Assembly: GCF_029873635.1 (NCBI RefSeq)
Contig: NC_080419.1
Coordinates: 72,528,597-72,592,596 of the forward strand
DNA: 64,000 nt
From: Malania oleifera
Taxonomy: Eukaryota > Streptophyta > Magnoliopsida > Santalales > Ximeniaceae
Direction of reading: 5' to 3'
In this document: positions 1 through 13,302 of the stretch, in pieces
Numbering within the stretch: position 1 is the stretch's first letter
How the letters are laid out: the number at the start of each line of letters is the position of its first letter
Notes under the pieces: generated by a model
The model's database searches: none
Told to the model about the DNA's origin: nothing
Seen by the model: only the letters and a program-made list of their open reading frames with translations
Position numbers and translations under genes: made by a program

Positions 1-1123
1 AAAATCATACATAAATACGGCCTCGCGCTGAAATCATTTCATATATGTATATCATTCTGAAAATAATCAATTTATCATGTATTTTCAACATCATAATGTA
101 CTGTATTCTTTCATAATTTCTCAAAACATATTTCATTCGTATCATTGTCATATCATGATATTCTTCCATGTAAAATAATATTCATACCACACATTTGCTA
201 TATAAAACCATACATTGTATTCTAAAATCATAGTTTCTAGCATCTCATACATATATATACATATATATATATATATATATTTCAACATAATAGCAGTATT
301 TTCCCAAACATGCATTTCTTTCGTAATATACAGATATAATACATGCTTTCCTGAAAATAACTTTTCTCATAATAATAATAATTTGCATGAAAAATAACTA
401 CTTTAGTTTATTCCCTTACCTAGCTACTAAGAAAAACCCCTATAAATTCTGAACTCACACCCGTAGGATTTCCTGATCATTACCCTGAAAATGAAAACTC
501 TCAGTACTAAACTTCAGTATTTTCACGTGTATATCATTTCCTATAACTACCGTAAGACCAAATTTGGCTTAAAAAGCCTTACCTCAATTCAGGGATGAAT
601 TTCAACGGAGTTCCACCGATGATCCGCTCCGGTAGATATGTAGAGAACTTCTCCAGGAGCATCGTGGTGGCCTCAGATTGTCGATCCAGCGAGTGATGGA
701 GCCAGAATCGAAGAGAGAGGAGAGAGAAACCGAAGGGGGAGAGAGAGTGTGTGAGGATTTCTTAATTTTCATGTTTAATTCCAAAGTTCTACTATTTATA
801 GGGTTAGATTCGTCGATGAGACACGTCACCTCGTCGACGAGTCCTGTAGAAATTTTTTCGATGAACCTGCACTTTCGTCAACGAATTTCAGACTTCTCCA
901 AAACCTTCTCTCAGTATTTTCTCGTCGACGAATCCTATCCTCGTCGACAAGCTTCTATTATACCGTCGTTGACGAGTCCCCTGTATTCGTCGACGAGGTG
1001 CTAAAAAATTCCCTGGGATTATCCTTTCCAAATTGCAACGTCGTCGACTGCCTCCTTCTGTTTCTGGCTTCCATTTCCCTTTCTTTTTATTATCTAAATC
1101 CCATTATTATTCGGCTTGTCACA
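1..1123 (-). repeat. Family A Ty3/gypsy LTR, partial (runs off left edge)
   Basis: This is the 3'-to-5' continuation of the LTR seen complete at 14,596-16,715 and 21,732-23,852. It starts inside the tandem motif ATAAATACGGCCTCGCG and carries the same middle part. An inverted TATA motif (ctatttata) is at 792-800. From about 805 to 1,050 there is an array of TCGTCGACGA-like palindromes. It ends with gtcaca, the inverted TG terminus, at 1,123. No polypurine tract follows, so internal sequence of this element is not on the right side. The element probably extends left of the window. Confidence 0.75.
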
Positions 1124-2082
1124 AATATACCTTTCATTTCTTACATAATTATCCTGAAAATATCTTTCACTTTCATTAGTCCATTTTTACACATACATAT
1201 CTAGTAAAATAGCCCTACACTCAGAAAAGCTAATTTAAACAGTTGGCATTTTAAACCCATACAAATACATATAAACATATTTATTCATAACATATTAAAT
1301 TTTCCAGTTAATTCATAAAGATCTAGTTTAATATATATTTCCTCTTACCTGCTTTCTCGAACTATGCCAATAGGAATCCCCAAAAGATCTCTATGACGCT
1401 CACCCGAACCTTGATTCAAAAACCCTAGTTTAATTTAATAAACCTTAAATAAACTACTATTTCTACATTTTCTCAACTTATAAACCTTAAATAAACCTTT
1501 AAAAACCCAAAACTAAGAATCTTAACCCTTACCTCAACTTAGAAGTGTTTCCTGAAAAGTCTAGTTTAGAAAACTGCTCCTCTAGATGTGTAGAGAATCT
1601 TCTCTAGAATACCGTAGCGGTCTCCAATCATTGATTCGGGCTGAATCCGAGCTATAAAGTTAGAGAGAAGGCAGAGGGACTTTTAGAGAGAGAAAGAAAA
1701 CGGAGAAAATGAGTTTCTTCACGTGGAAGCTTCCCCAAACCCTTTTATACTTAACTTTGCCACATGGCCTCGTCAACGAGTAGAGAGGATTCATCGACAA
1801 GTCACGGAAGGATCTTCATCGATGAGGAGATTCATTTGTCGACGAGTCTTAAAACCTGAAATTTTCTCATTCGAGATCTTCTTGTAGACGAGGAACTCAA
1901 CTTCATCAACGATATTTTATAGAACACTTATCGACGAGGACATTTAACTTGTTGACGAGGTCTACTGTTCCCTTTTTCTTCCAAAATTTTATTTTTCCCC
2001 CCTTTTTCATTTATTCCTTATTTATCTTTTTCATCTATTATTTTCCTAATTATTTAATCATTAAAATTTTCCAAGTCGTTAC
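1124..2082 (-). repeat. Family C LTR remnant
   Basis: It aligns by eye with the right half of the LTRs at 46,425-48,118 and 60,189-62,391: a shared run of T/A/C-rich sequence, then the gag-leader-like 'tgtagagaatcttctctagaa' block, a TATA-like stretch (cttttatact, about 1,743) and a palindrome array at 1,765-1,965. Its left part is cut off by the family A LTR end at 1,123. Its right end (gtcgttac) is fused directly to pol coding sequence, with no polypurine tract between. Confidence 0.6.
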
Positions 2083-5000
2083 GTGGGACGTATTTCCTCA
2101 GCATGGAAACATGAAATACGTCGTGTATTCTAGATAGGGCAGGTGGCAAAGCTAGCTTGTAGGCAATTGACCCCACCATCTCAAGTATCTCGAATGGGCC
2201 AATGTACCTAGGGCTCAACTTAACCTTCTTCTCAAACCTCATAACTCCTCTCAGTGGAGCTACCCTCAAGAATACCTTATCTCCCACATCAAACTCTAAC
2301 TCCCGACGGTGAGAATATGTGTAACTTTTCTGCCGACTCAGAGTTGTACTAATTCTTTCTTTAATTAGTTGGACTTTATTGTACACCTGCTATACCAATT
2401 CTAGTCCCAAAACTCGCCTTTCACCCGCTTTGTCCCAATACAGTGGAGAATGACACCTCCTACCATATAATGCCTCGTATGGTGCCATGCCGATGCTAGC
2501 CCGATAGCTATTATTATATGCAAACTCAACCAATGGCAGATACTGGGTCCAGCTACCCCCAAAATCCAGCACACAAGCTCATAGCATATCCTTAAGTATC
2601 TGAATCTTCCTCTCTCTTAGCCCATCAGTCTGAGAATGAAAAGTTGTGTTGAATGCTAACTGTGACCCCATAGCCTCCTGAAAACTCTTCGAAAATCGTG
2701 ACGTAAATCGGGGGTCACAATTTAAGACTATGGATACCAACACACCATGGGAGCAAACTATCTTTTAAATATACAACTCGGCTAGCCTGTCCATAGAATA
2801 GTTAACTTTGATAGGGATGAAGTGTACAGTCTTCGTTAGTTGATCTATGACCACTCAAATAGCGTTTTGTCCCTGTCGTGCTGGTGGTAACCCTATTACA
2901 AAATCAATAAAGACGTGATCCCATTTCCACTCAGGGATGTAGAGTAACTGCAACTGCCCCACGGGTCTCTGGTGCTTAGCTTTTATTGGGTGGCACATCA
3001 AGCACTACTTTACGAATTCAGCAATCTCCTTCTTCATGCCACTCCACCAGAAGGATTCCCGTAGATCCCGATACATTTTAGTACTACCTGGATGCACGGT
3101 GTATAAGGACTTGTGAGCCTCCTCCAAAATAACTCTCCTGACCTGAGCATCTGTAGGAACACATAATATGGTACGAAACCGCAGGGCTCCGTCATTTGAT
3201 ATACTAAACTCTTCTTCTTGCCCGTCTTGCACTTTCTCTATCAATTCTGCTAGTTCTGGATCAGTTCTTTAGGCAGCTTTAATCCTTTCTTGCAATGTAA
3301 GCTGTAACAACAGGTTGGCAATGAATGCTTGGTGGTCTCCCTCTACTATCTCTACTCTAAGTCTCTTTAGATCCACCTGGATAAGGCGCTGAATCTCCAC
3401 TGTTGATACCATTACTCCTACTGTTTTCCTACTTAGTGCATCAACCACCACATTTGCTTTCTCTAGGTGGTAGTTGATAGTACAATTATAATCATTGATA
3501 AGCTCCAACCATCTTCTCTACCACATATTCAAATCTTTCTGGGTGAAGAAATACTTTAAACTTTTATGATCAATAAAAATCTCGCATTTCCTACCATAAA
3601 GATAGTGCCTCCAAATCTTCAGAGCATACACCACTGTAGCTAATTTCAAATCATGAACATGATAGTTTTTTCTCATATTCTTTAAGCTGTCTAGAAGCAT
3701 ATGCAATAACTCTGTCATGCTACATCGACACGCACCCAAGTCCCTTGTGGGACGCATCACTGTATATAACGAATCCATCCTCTCCTGATGGAATAGCTAA
3801 TATCGGGGCGGTGACCTACTGCTGCTTCAACTCTTGAAAGCTCTGCTCGCAATCAGCAGTCCAATCAAACCTCATATTTTTTTTTCATGAGTAGTGTTAA
3901 CAGACTCGACAATCTGGAAAAAACCATCTACAAAGCGTCAGTAGTAGCCTACCAAACCTAGAAAACTCTTGACCTCCTGCACATTTCCTAACCTCACCCA
4001 ACTCACCACCGCCTTTATCTTACTCGGGTTAACTGATATGCCATCCCCAGAAATCACATGTCTGAGGAAAGTAACCTATCTCAACCAAAATTCACATTTT
4101 TTGAGTTTGGCATATAATTCCTTTTCCCTTAACACTTGTAACACTAGCCTTAAATGATCCTCGTGCTCCTCAAAACTCTTCGAGTATACCAGTATATCAT
4201 CGATGAATACCACAACAAACTAGTCCAGGTACTAATGAAACACCTGATTCATTAAATCCATAAATACTGTTGGTGCATTAGTCAATCTAAATAGCATTAC
4301 CAGAAACCCATAGTGCTCATATCTGGTTCGAAAGGCTGTTTTCGATATGTCCTCTGCCTTGACTTTCACCATGAGATAACCTGACCGAAGGTCAATTTTG
4401 GAGTAGACCTGGGTCCCTTGGAGCTGGTCAAATAAATCATCAATTCTGGGTAGAGGATATCTCTATCATTAGTTTGTTTATTTCTCTATAATCTATAAAC
4501 ATTATCATGGTCCTATCTTTATTTTTCATAAATAGGACTAGTGCTCCCCAAGGCGACACACTAGGCCTAATAATCCTTTATCCAACGATTCCTTCAATTT
4601 GGCTGGAGCCATTCGGTACGATGCTTTAGACATTGGTGCCGACCCCGATAGTAAATTCAATCTCTTAGTCTGGTGGTAAGCCAGGTAATTCTTTTGGAAA
4701 AACATCCGGAAATTCTCTAACCACTGGAATATCAACTTGTTTCAGTTCTTCCTTTGGAAACTCCTTTATGTAAGCAACATATCCCTGGAAACCATCCTGA
4801 AGTAGCCTCCTCACCTGAATAGCTAACACCAATAGTGGCGAGGCGTGCACACGGGTCAAATCTATATTTTTGCTCACCTGGGAGTCTGAAAATTACTTCT
4901 TTATGATGGCAATCTATGCTGGCATAATTAACTACTAGCCAATCTATTCCCAATATTACATAAAACCCCTGCATATCTAATATCACGAGATCAGCTGGTA

Positions 5001-6266
5001 GCACTTTTCCCTAAATGGCCACTAGAAAATCCCTAAGTACCTTCCTACTCCTCACAATAGATCTATTCAGCATGGCTATAGACAACTCAACATCTAACAA
5101 CAGTGCTTCCACCCTAGCTACTTTAACATACCCTGACGATATAAAGGAATGGGTAGTACTTGTGTCAAATAAAATAACAACTTTATATTTAAAAGTAGTA
5201 AAGATACCTGCAACAACGTCTCCAGCAGCCTCCGCGTCTCCCGGTGTCAAAGCATACACCCTTGCCGATGCTGTGTTCCTCTGCTGGCCCCCACAAGGTG
5301 CTTGATAACCACCTCGAAGTGGTCTATAAGCTGGTGTATCGATCGGTAGTTTCCGGCATGATTGTGTCATATGGCCAGGTTTTCCATAACGATAGCAAAC
5401 ATTTTCTCCTTTTTTACATTCACCTGGATGCCTTCAGCCACATTCAGGACATATAAGAAAGGTTTGCCCACTCTGAAAACTGCCATGCCTCATCATCTGT
5501 CCCTGACCTCCTCCATATCGGTCTCCTCTCCATTGGCCCCAGTTGGAACCTACTTGGAAACCCAAAGGCGTGGGCCTCTTCCTTTGACTTTGAGTTACGG
5601 TGCCTCTTTGCATGCCACTCTCAATTACTGTAGCTCTGTCCACAATTTTCGCAAATTTCTGAACCCGAAAACGAATAACCTGCTTAAACAAATTCTACCT
5701 CAGGCCTTCCTCAAACTTCTTTGCCTTCTTTTCCTCGTCCGGTGCCAAATGTGGGGCAAAGGAAGAAAACTCTATGAAACGGGCCACATATTGCCGTACT
5801 GTTAACTGTTCCTGCGTCAGGTGTAGAAATTCTGTTGCCTTTGCTCTCCTAACGGTGGCGGGGAAGTACTAGTTGAAAAAAAACTCCTGAAAATGGCTCC
5901 ACGACACCGCTACCAGATCAAGCCTCTGCTCCTCAATCAACCTCGCTGATCTCCACCAGCATTTTGCCTCCCCAGTCAACTTAAATGTTGCAAACAATAC
6001 GTTTTGCTCCTCAGTACACAGGAGGACCGTCATCATATCCTCAATAGTCTGAATCCAACTAGTGGGTTTGCTTCTCTAGAAAATGATGGAGGTCTCATTC
6101 ACGTAAACTGCTTGATCGTGCAGCTATGCTCCCCCAAGCTTCTAGCCATCTCAGCCCTCACCTGCTGGGTGACGCTACGCAGTACCGCATCGGAATCTCT
6201 ACCTCCCATACTGGAAGGTGCTGCTCCATCACCCCTAGCATTCGTACCAATGCTCCCTGGGTCCAT
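2083..6266 (-). pseudogene. Decayed Ty3/gypsy chromovirus gag-pol (element 1)
   Basis: Reading the minus strand, the start MDPGS at 6,266 opens a gag with a retroviral gag core. A CCHC-like knuckle in which one cysteine reads as tyrosine (CYRYGKPGH) lies near 5,370. The protease motif LFDTSTTHSF is at about 5,180. A reverse transcriptase with an intact FIDD box lies near 4,190-4,204. RNase H is at about 3,270-3,790 and integrase at 2,400-3,250. A GPY/F-type integrase tail containing LSPRYIGPFEILE is at 2,091-2,390. Many in-frame stops and shifts break it, so it cannot be translated as one product. The order gag-PR-RT-RH-INT and the similarity to the neighbouring Tekay/Del-like copies place it with chromoviruses. 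The chromodomain and polypurine tract are missing because the frame runs into an LTR near 2,090. Confidence 0.85.
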
Positions 6267-6578
6267 CCTGAAAAGACAATGAACATAATTTAAGGATCCT
6301 ATCTCCTATATAGATCTAATTTATTTTATCTAACTGAAATCTCATCTTCACAATTAACTACCCTCCTTGATCTTAACTCAAAATTCAATCCTGCAACTTA
6401 GATACACAATCCGACAATAGTTTACTATGGCTTTCCTGAAATCGTCACTCCAGGAAAGACATAGAAACCACCACAGAAATCCTGTACCCAGACCACAGAA
6501 CAAAACCTCAAATCCTTTTCCTATATTCTGGTATTGTTTCCACTACACTCTAGAGTCTACAAAACCTAACAACCTAGG

Positions 6579-6589
6579 CTCTAATACCA
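6579..6589 (-). other. Primer binding site of element 1
   Basis: On the minus strand it reads TGGTATTAGAG, one base different from the initiator-Met tRNA primer site TGGTATCAGAG. It lies three bases from the LTR end at 6,593, the expected position between 5' LTR and gag leader. Confidence 0.8.
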
Positions 6590-6592
6590 AAC

Positions 6593-7699
6593 TGTAACAA
6601 CCCAAAAATTATATCATTTTTTTACCTATTTACTCTGATACCCCTAAATTATTTACTATAACCTCCTAGGCCCCAAGTGAGCATTGAGAAAACCCTGCTC
6701 ATATTACATACCTAAGCAGTGGAAAACATAAAAACATACATCCATATTTACAATACTAGAATCCAGATTTTCCCTAAAACATAATTACATAATTACACAT
6801 CATCCCTGTATCATAGACCCAAAACTCTTGGTTCCTAAATTTCTTAGCATAGCATATTTCCCTTACCTAATTGGCTGGGAGGCTCACCTCCAACTCTATT
6901 TTCACACTCACGGTGCACTATCCTCAAAATCCTGAAATAACACATTTATACAAATTTCTCAGTAAATCACTGAATTCCCCAGAAGATCATCTCACTCATA
7001 TTTCCTAAACCTGTCTATTTCTTAAACTTCAATATACCTGGCTCCTAGAAAAATATTTGTTAGGGTCCTCAACCCATGCTTGCAGGGTCCCAAAAATACC
7101 CTAACCCTGAAAATATAACACCCTAATTTTATTCCACAAAACACCAATATATACTCTTACAATATAAAATTTGAGCTCAAATAAAACTGGTAATACTAGA
7201 AATACCTAAAAATCCACTTACCCTAATTTTTGGGATGGTTCCCAAACTTCCTAAATCGAATTTTTGTTTTGGTTAGGTTGTAGAGAATCTCCCTAGGATC
7301 ACCATAATAGCTTTTGATCGTCGAACCAAGGAGAGATGGGGCCGAATTTGAAGAGAGAAGTGAGAGAAACCGAGTTAGAGAGAGAAGGAAGAATGGAAAA
7401 AAAATGAATTTCTCGCTGAAAATCGGTTTTGGGACTATATATAAACTGCTATCCACGTGGCATCGTTAACGAGTCCAAGAAGAAAGTTCATTGATGAGCA
7501 CCTAACCCTCATCGACGAGTTTCAAGGCTCAAAAATAGCCCCTCGGTAAACTCTCGTCGACGAGACACGCATCCACATCGATGAGCCTAAGAAGACTCTT
7601 CAACGTTCGTCGACGAGTCCCAGCTGCGTCCCCTTTAAAATTTCCTTTTTCCTCTCATTTCTTTGTTATTTACTTTCCATAATTATTTGGGTTACTACA
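6593..7699 (-). repeat. 5' LTR of element 1
   Basis: It is bounded by TGTAACAACCC and GGGTTACTACA, an inverted terminal pair, and sits next to the primer binding site. An inverted TATA (actatatataaa) is at about 7,435. A palindrome array (for example ctcgtcgacgaga near 7,552) lies at 7,460-7,630. The length is about 1.1 kb. Its sequence does not match the LTR remnant on the far side of the element (1,124-2,082), so the two are not a simple LTR pair. Confidence 0.75.
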
Positions 7700-7700
7700 A

Positions 7701-8873
7701 GGTGTGCACTCAAAAGAAATCCATTGATATGTAAAATTACTCTATAAACAGTGTGGGTGCACTCTAATCCCTTTAAATTTTAAGCTACGATACTGAACAT
7801 TTATAACTTTATAATTTCTTAGTCATAAGAGTTTTTAAAATGTATTTTATATATAATTTATGCAAGATCATAAAAACATTATATACAATTTTTGCAATAA
7901 AATAAACAACATTATAAAAATTTTACATATAATTTATGCAATAAAATGACATCATAATAATTTTATCATTTTCAAATTATTCCATAAAACATGCAATGTA
8001 ATTTAAAATAAATAAGCCCATGCCACACGATTTTTGTACTAAAAATATTCATTTATTTTTTTTTGCAGAATCATAATGCATTAAAAATAAACTCAAAAAT
8101 ATTTTAAAATAACTACCATAAACTAACTTACTCATAAACTCAGTTATATTAAAAAATAACTAACATAATCAGACCTATTTACCTTAATTTAATCCTGTAA
8201 AATGATCACACTAAAATTTATCTCTATATAAGTGAAATTGGAAAGAGTGGTGAGTGAGAATTTTTTAAGTATAACAAAAATTCTTTCTCCACCACTAATT
8301 CTTTCACTCACTTTTCCTTCTCTTCATTTGGAATTTTTTTTGTGAAAATGAAGGTTGAGAGCTTCCTATTTATGGGAAAATTTTGGCAAAAAATTTGAAT
8401 TTGCAAGTGTGGGGTGGGGGTGAAATTTTAATTTTAATTTTTTTTAAATAATTGATGGGGATGGGATGACATGTGGGGAAATGCGATAGGATTACAATTG
8501 GGGTGTTCACTGATGACGACACACTTTTTTTATTAAATATTTTTTAATTAATTAATTATTTATTTATTTAATTTTTTATATATCATTATATCTTTTGTGT
8601 CTACTTTATTTATCTTATGAAATTTCACTTTGAATAGACCGACCTCTAGGGAGCGATTGAGTCGTAGTGGTATCTGAGTACTCACTTAGATAAGGTCTTT
8701 CTTAGGTATCAAATATAAAATCAAAGATTCTAACAGAAAAACACCTTTGTATTGACATTAGTTTAATGACTATATTTATTATTTTATTATTATAATAAGG
8801 TAGTGTGTAAAAGTTAATAATCAGTTAACGTTTACTATGTTTTACTCGTATATATATTTTTGGGATCATTACA
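7701..8873 (-). repeat. Family B LTR, truncated left copy of element 3
   Basis: It matches the right copy from about 25,468 to 26,580 closely: both open with GGTGTGCACT, share a (T)n-rich middle, the block GTTAACGTTTACTATG and a terminal gggatcattaca or ggagtcatca. The part matching 24,575-25,466 is missing, because the element 1 LTR ends exactly at this junction. It carries no TCGTCGACGA array. Confidence 0.75.
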
Positions 8874-8886
8874 TCCTCTTCTCCTT
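8874..8886 (-). other. Polypurine tract of element 3
   Basis: The minus strand reads as a purine run (AAGGAGAAGAGGA) directly before the LTR end at 8,873, as expected for plus-strand priming. Confidence 0.6.
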
Positions 8887-8960
8887 ATAAAAATTATGTT
8901 CTTGAAATTTTCTAAATAAAATTCTTAAATAAAATGAGTACCTTGTATAATGTTGTGCTC

Positions 8961-11900
8961 TTAGTCTATCCTCCTATTGTTGAATATGTATGGGTATTTT
9001 TGTTGTATTTCTGTTTCTAGTTCCCATGAAGCTTTCTCAATAGCATGGTTGTGCCATAGAACTTTTACTAATGGAATCTTCTTCGTACACAATTCATGAT
9101 CCTTACTATCTAAAATTTGGATTAGCACTTCTTCACATGATAGAGTATCGTTGACTTCCAATGACTCATAACTTATCACATGAAAAGGATCCAGAATGTA
9201 TTTCTTCAGCATCAAAATTTGAAATACATCATGAATCCTTGATAGCGTAGGAGGTAGGGCTATTTTATAAGCGACTGGACCAATCTTCACAAATATTTTG
9301 AACTGTCTAACATACCTCGGGCTTAGCTTTCCCTTCTTTCCAAATCTAATGATTCCTTTCATTGGAGCAATTTTTAGAAATATATTGTCCCCCACTTCGA
9401 ACTCCAACTCTCGTCGATGGGTGTCGGCATAAATTTTTTTCAAACTCTGAGCAGTTTTATTTTGTTCTAAATGAACTTAATTATCTCAAAGGTCCTTCGT
9501 ATAATCTCAAGACCTAGAGGTTGTTGTTCACCAACTTCATCCCAATATAATGGGGATCGGTACCTCCGACCATATAACGCTTTATATGGTGCCATATCTA
9601 TGCTTGATTGATAGCTATTGTTGTAAACGAATTCCACCAATGGTAGATATTGAGTTCAACTTCCTTTGAAATCAAGCACACATGCCCTCAGTATATCCTC
9701 CAATATCTGAATTGTTCTCTTTGATTGCCCATCATTTTGAGGATGAAATATTGTGCTAAAGGAAAGTCGAGATCCAAAGGCACTTTGCAAACTCCTCCAG
9801 AATTATGATGTGAATTGTGGATCTCGATCCGATACGATAGAACTAGCATGCCATGTAGTCTAACTATCTCTTAAACATACAACTCTACATTGTTCATAAA
9901 GTAGTTAACTTTGATTGGAATAAAATGGGCAGTTTTTTGTTAAACGATCGACCACTACCCAAATGACATTTTGCCCATGGAGTGCTGGTGGTAACCCGGT
10001 TACAAAATCCATAGAAATGTGCTCCCATTTCCACTCAAGAATGTAGAGTGGTTGTAGTGGCCGTGCTGGTTTCTGATGTTCAGTTTTCACTTGCTGACAA
10101 GTAAGACACTGTTTCACAAATTGTGTAATCTCTTTTTTCATGTTATTCTACCAAAAAGACTCTCCAAAGTTCAGATACATCTTCATGCTCTTGGATGCAC
10201 TGTATAAAGAGATCGATGAGCTTCCTCCAAAATTGTTTTTTTGATATCTTCACTATCATGGGCACACACAATTTGGTTTGGAATCTCAAAACTCCATCAT
10301 TTGAGAGGTTGAAATTCGCTTTTTGTCCACTCTATACCGTACCCATAATCGTCACTAACTCTGTATTTTTCATCTGTGCAACTTTAACCATTTCCAACAA
10401 GGTTGCTTAGATTACCAAATTAGAAATGAGAGCCTGATGATTTCCTTCCACTATTTCAACACTGAATCTTTCCAAATCCATCCTTATTTGATGTTGAGTC
10501 ACCATGGCCGAAGGTGAGGCATTTGATGACTTTTGACTTAATGTGTCAGCTACTATATTAGCTTTTCCAAGGTGGTAGTTGATGGTGCAATCATAGTTTT
10601 AATCAGCTCTAGCTAGCTCCTCTATCTTATATTCACTTCTTTTTGCGTGAAGAAATACTTGAGACTTTTATGGTCTGTGAAAATCTTGCACCTTTCACCA
10701 TATAGATAGTGCCTCCAGATCTTTAGTGCGAACACCATAGCTTCAAGTTCTAGATCGTGCGTAGGATAATTCTTCTTGTACTCTTTGAGTTTTTGAGAAA
10801 CATATGCAATGACCTTTCCATATTGCATCAGCACGCACCCAAGCCCTTTCTGTGATGCATCACTGTAAATTACAAAACTACCTTCTCTAGAAGGAATGGT
10901 CGGCACCAGCGCGGTGATGAGCCGTTGCTTTAATTCCTGAAAACTTTTGTCACATTTGTTGGTCCATTCGAACTTAACGTTCTTCCTTGTCAACATCGTC
11001 AATGGGACTGATGTCTTGGAGAATCTTTCTACAAATCGGCGATAATATCTAGTAAGACTTAAGAAACTCTAGATCTCATGAAGATTCTTTGGTCTCGCTC
11101 AATCAACTCTCGCCTTTACCTTACTTGGATCTATAGAAATGTCATCCTTGGATACCACATGTCCTTAGAAAGCAACTCTCTCCAGCCAAAACTCATATTT
11201 CTTAAGTTTGGCATAGAGTTTCTTTTCTCTTAGAACTTGGAGCACTAGCCTCAAATGGTTCTCAAGTTCCTTTGGACTCTTTGAATAAATCAAGATATTG
11301 TCAATAAAAACCACAACAAATTGATCTAAATATTAATGAAAGACCCTGTTCATAAGGTCCATAAATGCAGTAGGGGCATTAGTCAAACCGAATAATATGA
11401 CTAAGAATTCGTAATGCCGGTATCTAGTTCTGAATGCAGTCTTTAGAATATCTTATGACTTGATTTTCAATTTTTGGTATCCTGATCGAAGATCGATTTT
11501 AGAGAAGACTTGCATTCCTTGGAGTTGGTCGAGCAAGTCACCTATGCGTAGTAGTGGGTACTTGTTTTTAATCGTCACCTTGTTTATCTCCCGATAGTCA
11601 ATGCACATCCTCATTGACTTGTCCTTCTTTTTAAAAAATAGGACTAGTGCTCCCTATGGTGACAAATTGGGTCTAATGAACCCTTTGCCCACTAACTCCT
11701 ATAATTACTCATTCAGTTCTTTTAATTCAGCTGGAACCATCCTGTATAGAGCTTTAGATATTAGTGTCATTCCTGGAAGTAGGTTGATAGTGAATTCAAT
11801 TTTGCAATCAAGGGGCAACCTAGGTAAGTCCTCAAGGAATACATATGAGAATTCCCTTACTATTAGGATATCCTCAAACTTTAATTATTCATCGAACTTG

Positions 11901-13302
11901 TATTCTCACTCTCCAGGAGTTCTGAACACTACCTCCTTATTGTAGCAATCTATACTAGCATAGCTAGAAGATAGTTAGTCCATCTCAAGAATTATATCAA
12001 ACTCATGCATTTCGAATACTACCAAATTGGCAGGTAGTACTCTTTCCTTAATATAAGTTAGGCAACCATTGAGTATTTTTCTATATACTACTGAGGTTCC
12101 CATTGGTGTAATCACAGATAACTTGGTTTCTAATGGCTGGGTCTCAACCCCACACATTTTAACATATGTCATAGATATAAAAGAATGTGTAGCTCCATAA
12201 TCAAATAATACTACTATTTTCTTGGAAAACATGGGAATGATACATGTCACCAGATCGTTGGTATTCTCAGCATCTCCTAGAGTGAGAGCATAGAGACGCA
12301 CCTGAGTGGTGTTCTGTTGATTGTTTCCCTTATATTGATTTAGATTTTGAGTGTTTTTCTATGAAAACTCTCGTGCAAAGTGGTCAACTTTACCACGTCG
12401 ATAGCATAAATTTAATTCGACTTGGCACTCACCCCAATGCATTTTGTTGCATTTTGGACAAAAGGTGACTTGTGGGTTGTTCGGATTTCCCATTACTTTT
12501 CTTTGCCCCAAATTATTGTTTTTGTTCTTATTTCAAGACACCTTTTGATTTCTACCAGAGTTAAACCCTTAAGGCATGGTCCTCTTTATCTGGTCGAACA
12601 TGTCCGTACTCCTTTGTAAACTTTTCTCCACCACAGTTGCTTTGTCTACTAACTCGGAAAAGTCTTTAACTTGGAGTACCACCACCCGTTTATAAACCTC
12701 AAACTCAAACCTTCTTCAAATTTTCAAGCTTTCTTTGATTTGTATAGGATTAAGTACAAGGCAAACCGAAATAATTCAATAAACTTGACCGCGTATTGTT
12801 GAACGGTCAAGTTTCCTTGAATTAAATTAATAATTTCTTTGGCCTTGGCATCTCTAGTGGAGGTGGGGAAATATCGCTCAAAGAAGATTTCCTTGAAGTG
12901 ATCCCATGTAAGGGTTGCTAGTCCTAGCTTTTGTTTTAGGAGAAGTTTCATTGAATTCCGCCAGCGTTTAGCTTCACCCGTCATTTAAAGCAAAATATAA
13001 TACCTTCTGCTCGTCCGTGTGGCGAAGGACTTGTAGCAACTCCTCCATTTCTTGGATCCAATTCTCTGCAACGATTGGATCAACTTTTTCTTCAAAGGTT
13101 GGGGGGTTCATGCTGTTGAACTGCTCAATTGTACAACTCTTGTCAATGGGTGGACAATTTTGTTCCCTGGAACTTCGCATAATTTTTGTTATGAATTGTT
13201 GTGCTACTTCTCATAGCACTAACGTAATGTTGACGCCTTCTTTGTGGGAAGTCTCCACTATATCCTCACTTCCTTCAATATTCATGTTGTTATTTATGGG
13301 GT
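8961..13302 (-). pseudogene. Ty3/gypsy chromovirus gag-pol, element 3 (Tekay/Del-like)
   Basis: The gag start is damaged: the expected initiator codon reads AAA before DPINNN at about 13,300. A gag core follows, then a protease with LFDYGATHSF (about 12,200), reverse transcriptase, RNase H (10,622-11,002) with the [11 protein letters not shown] block, and an integrase with its zinc-binding end (CLTCQQ, about 10,105). The last 160 residues (8,961-9,443) are open. They hold the GPY/F tail followed by a chromodomain-like segment (IPLVKVLWHNH, then a WELE block). That tail supports the Tekay/Del chromovirus lineage. The RT active-site box at about 11,303-11,317 reads FIDN rather than FIDD, so a catalytic aspartate is lost. 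Several stops and frameshifts are present. Confidence 0.87.

Noticed and set aside
2960..3800. Separate host genes on the minus strand with RNase H/integrase similarity
   Set aside because: They are consecutive fragments of the element 1 gag-pol in canonical order, separated by stops.
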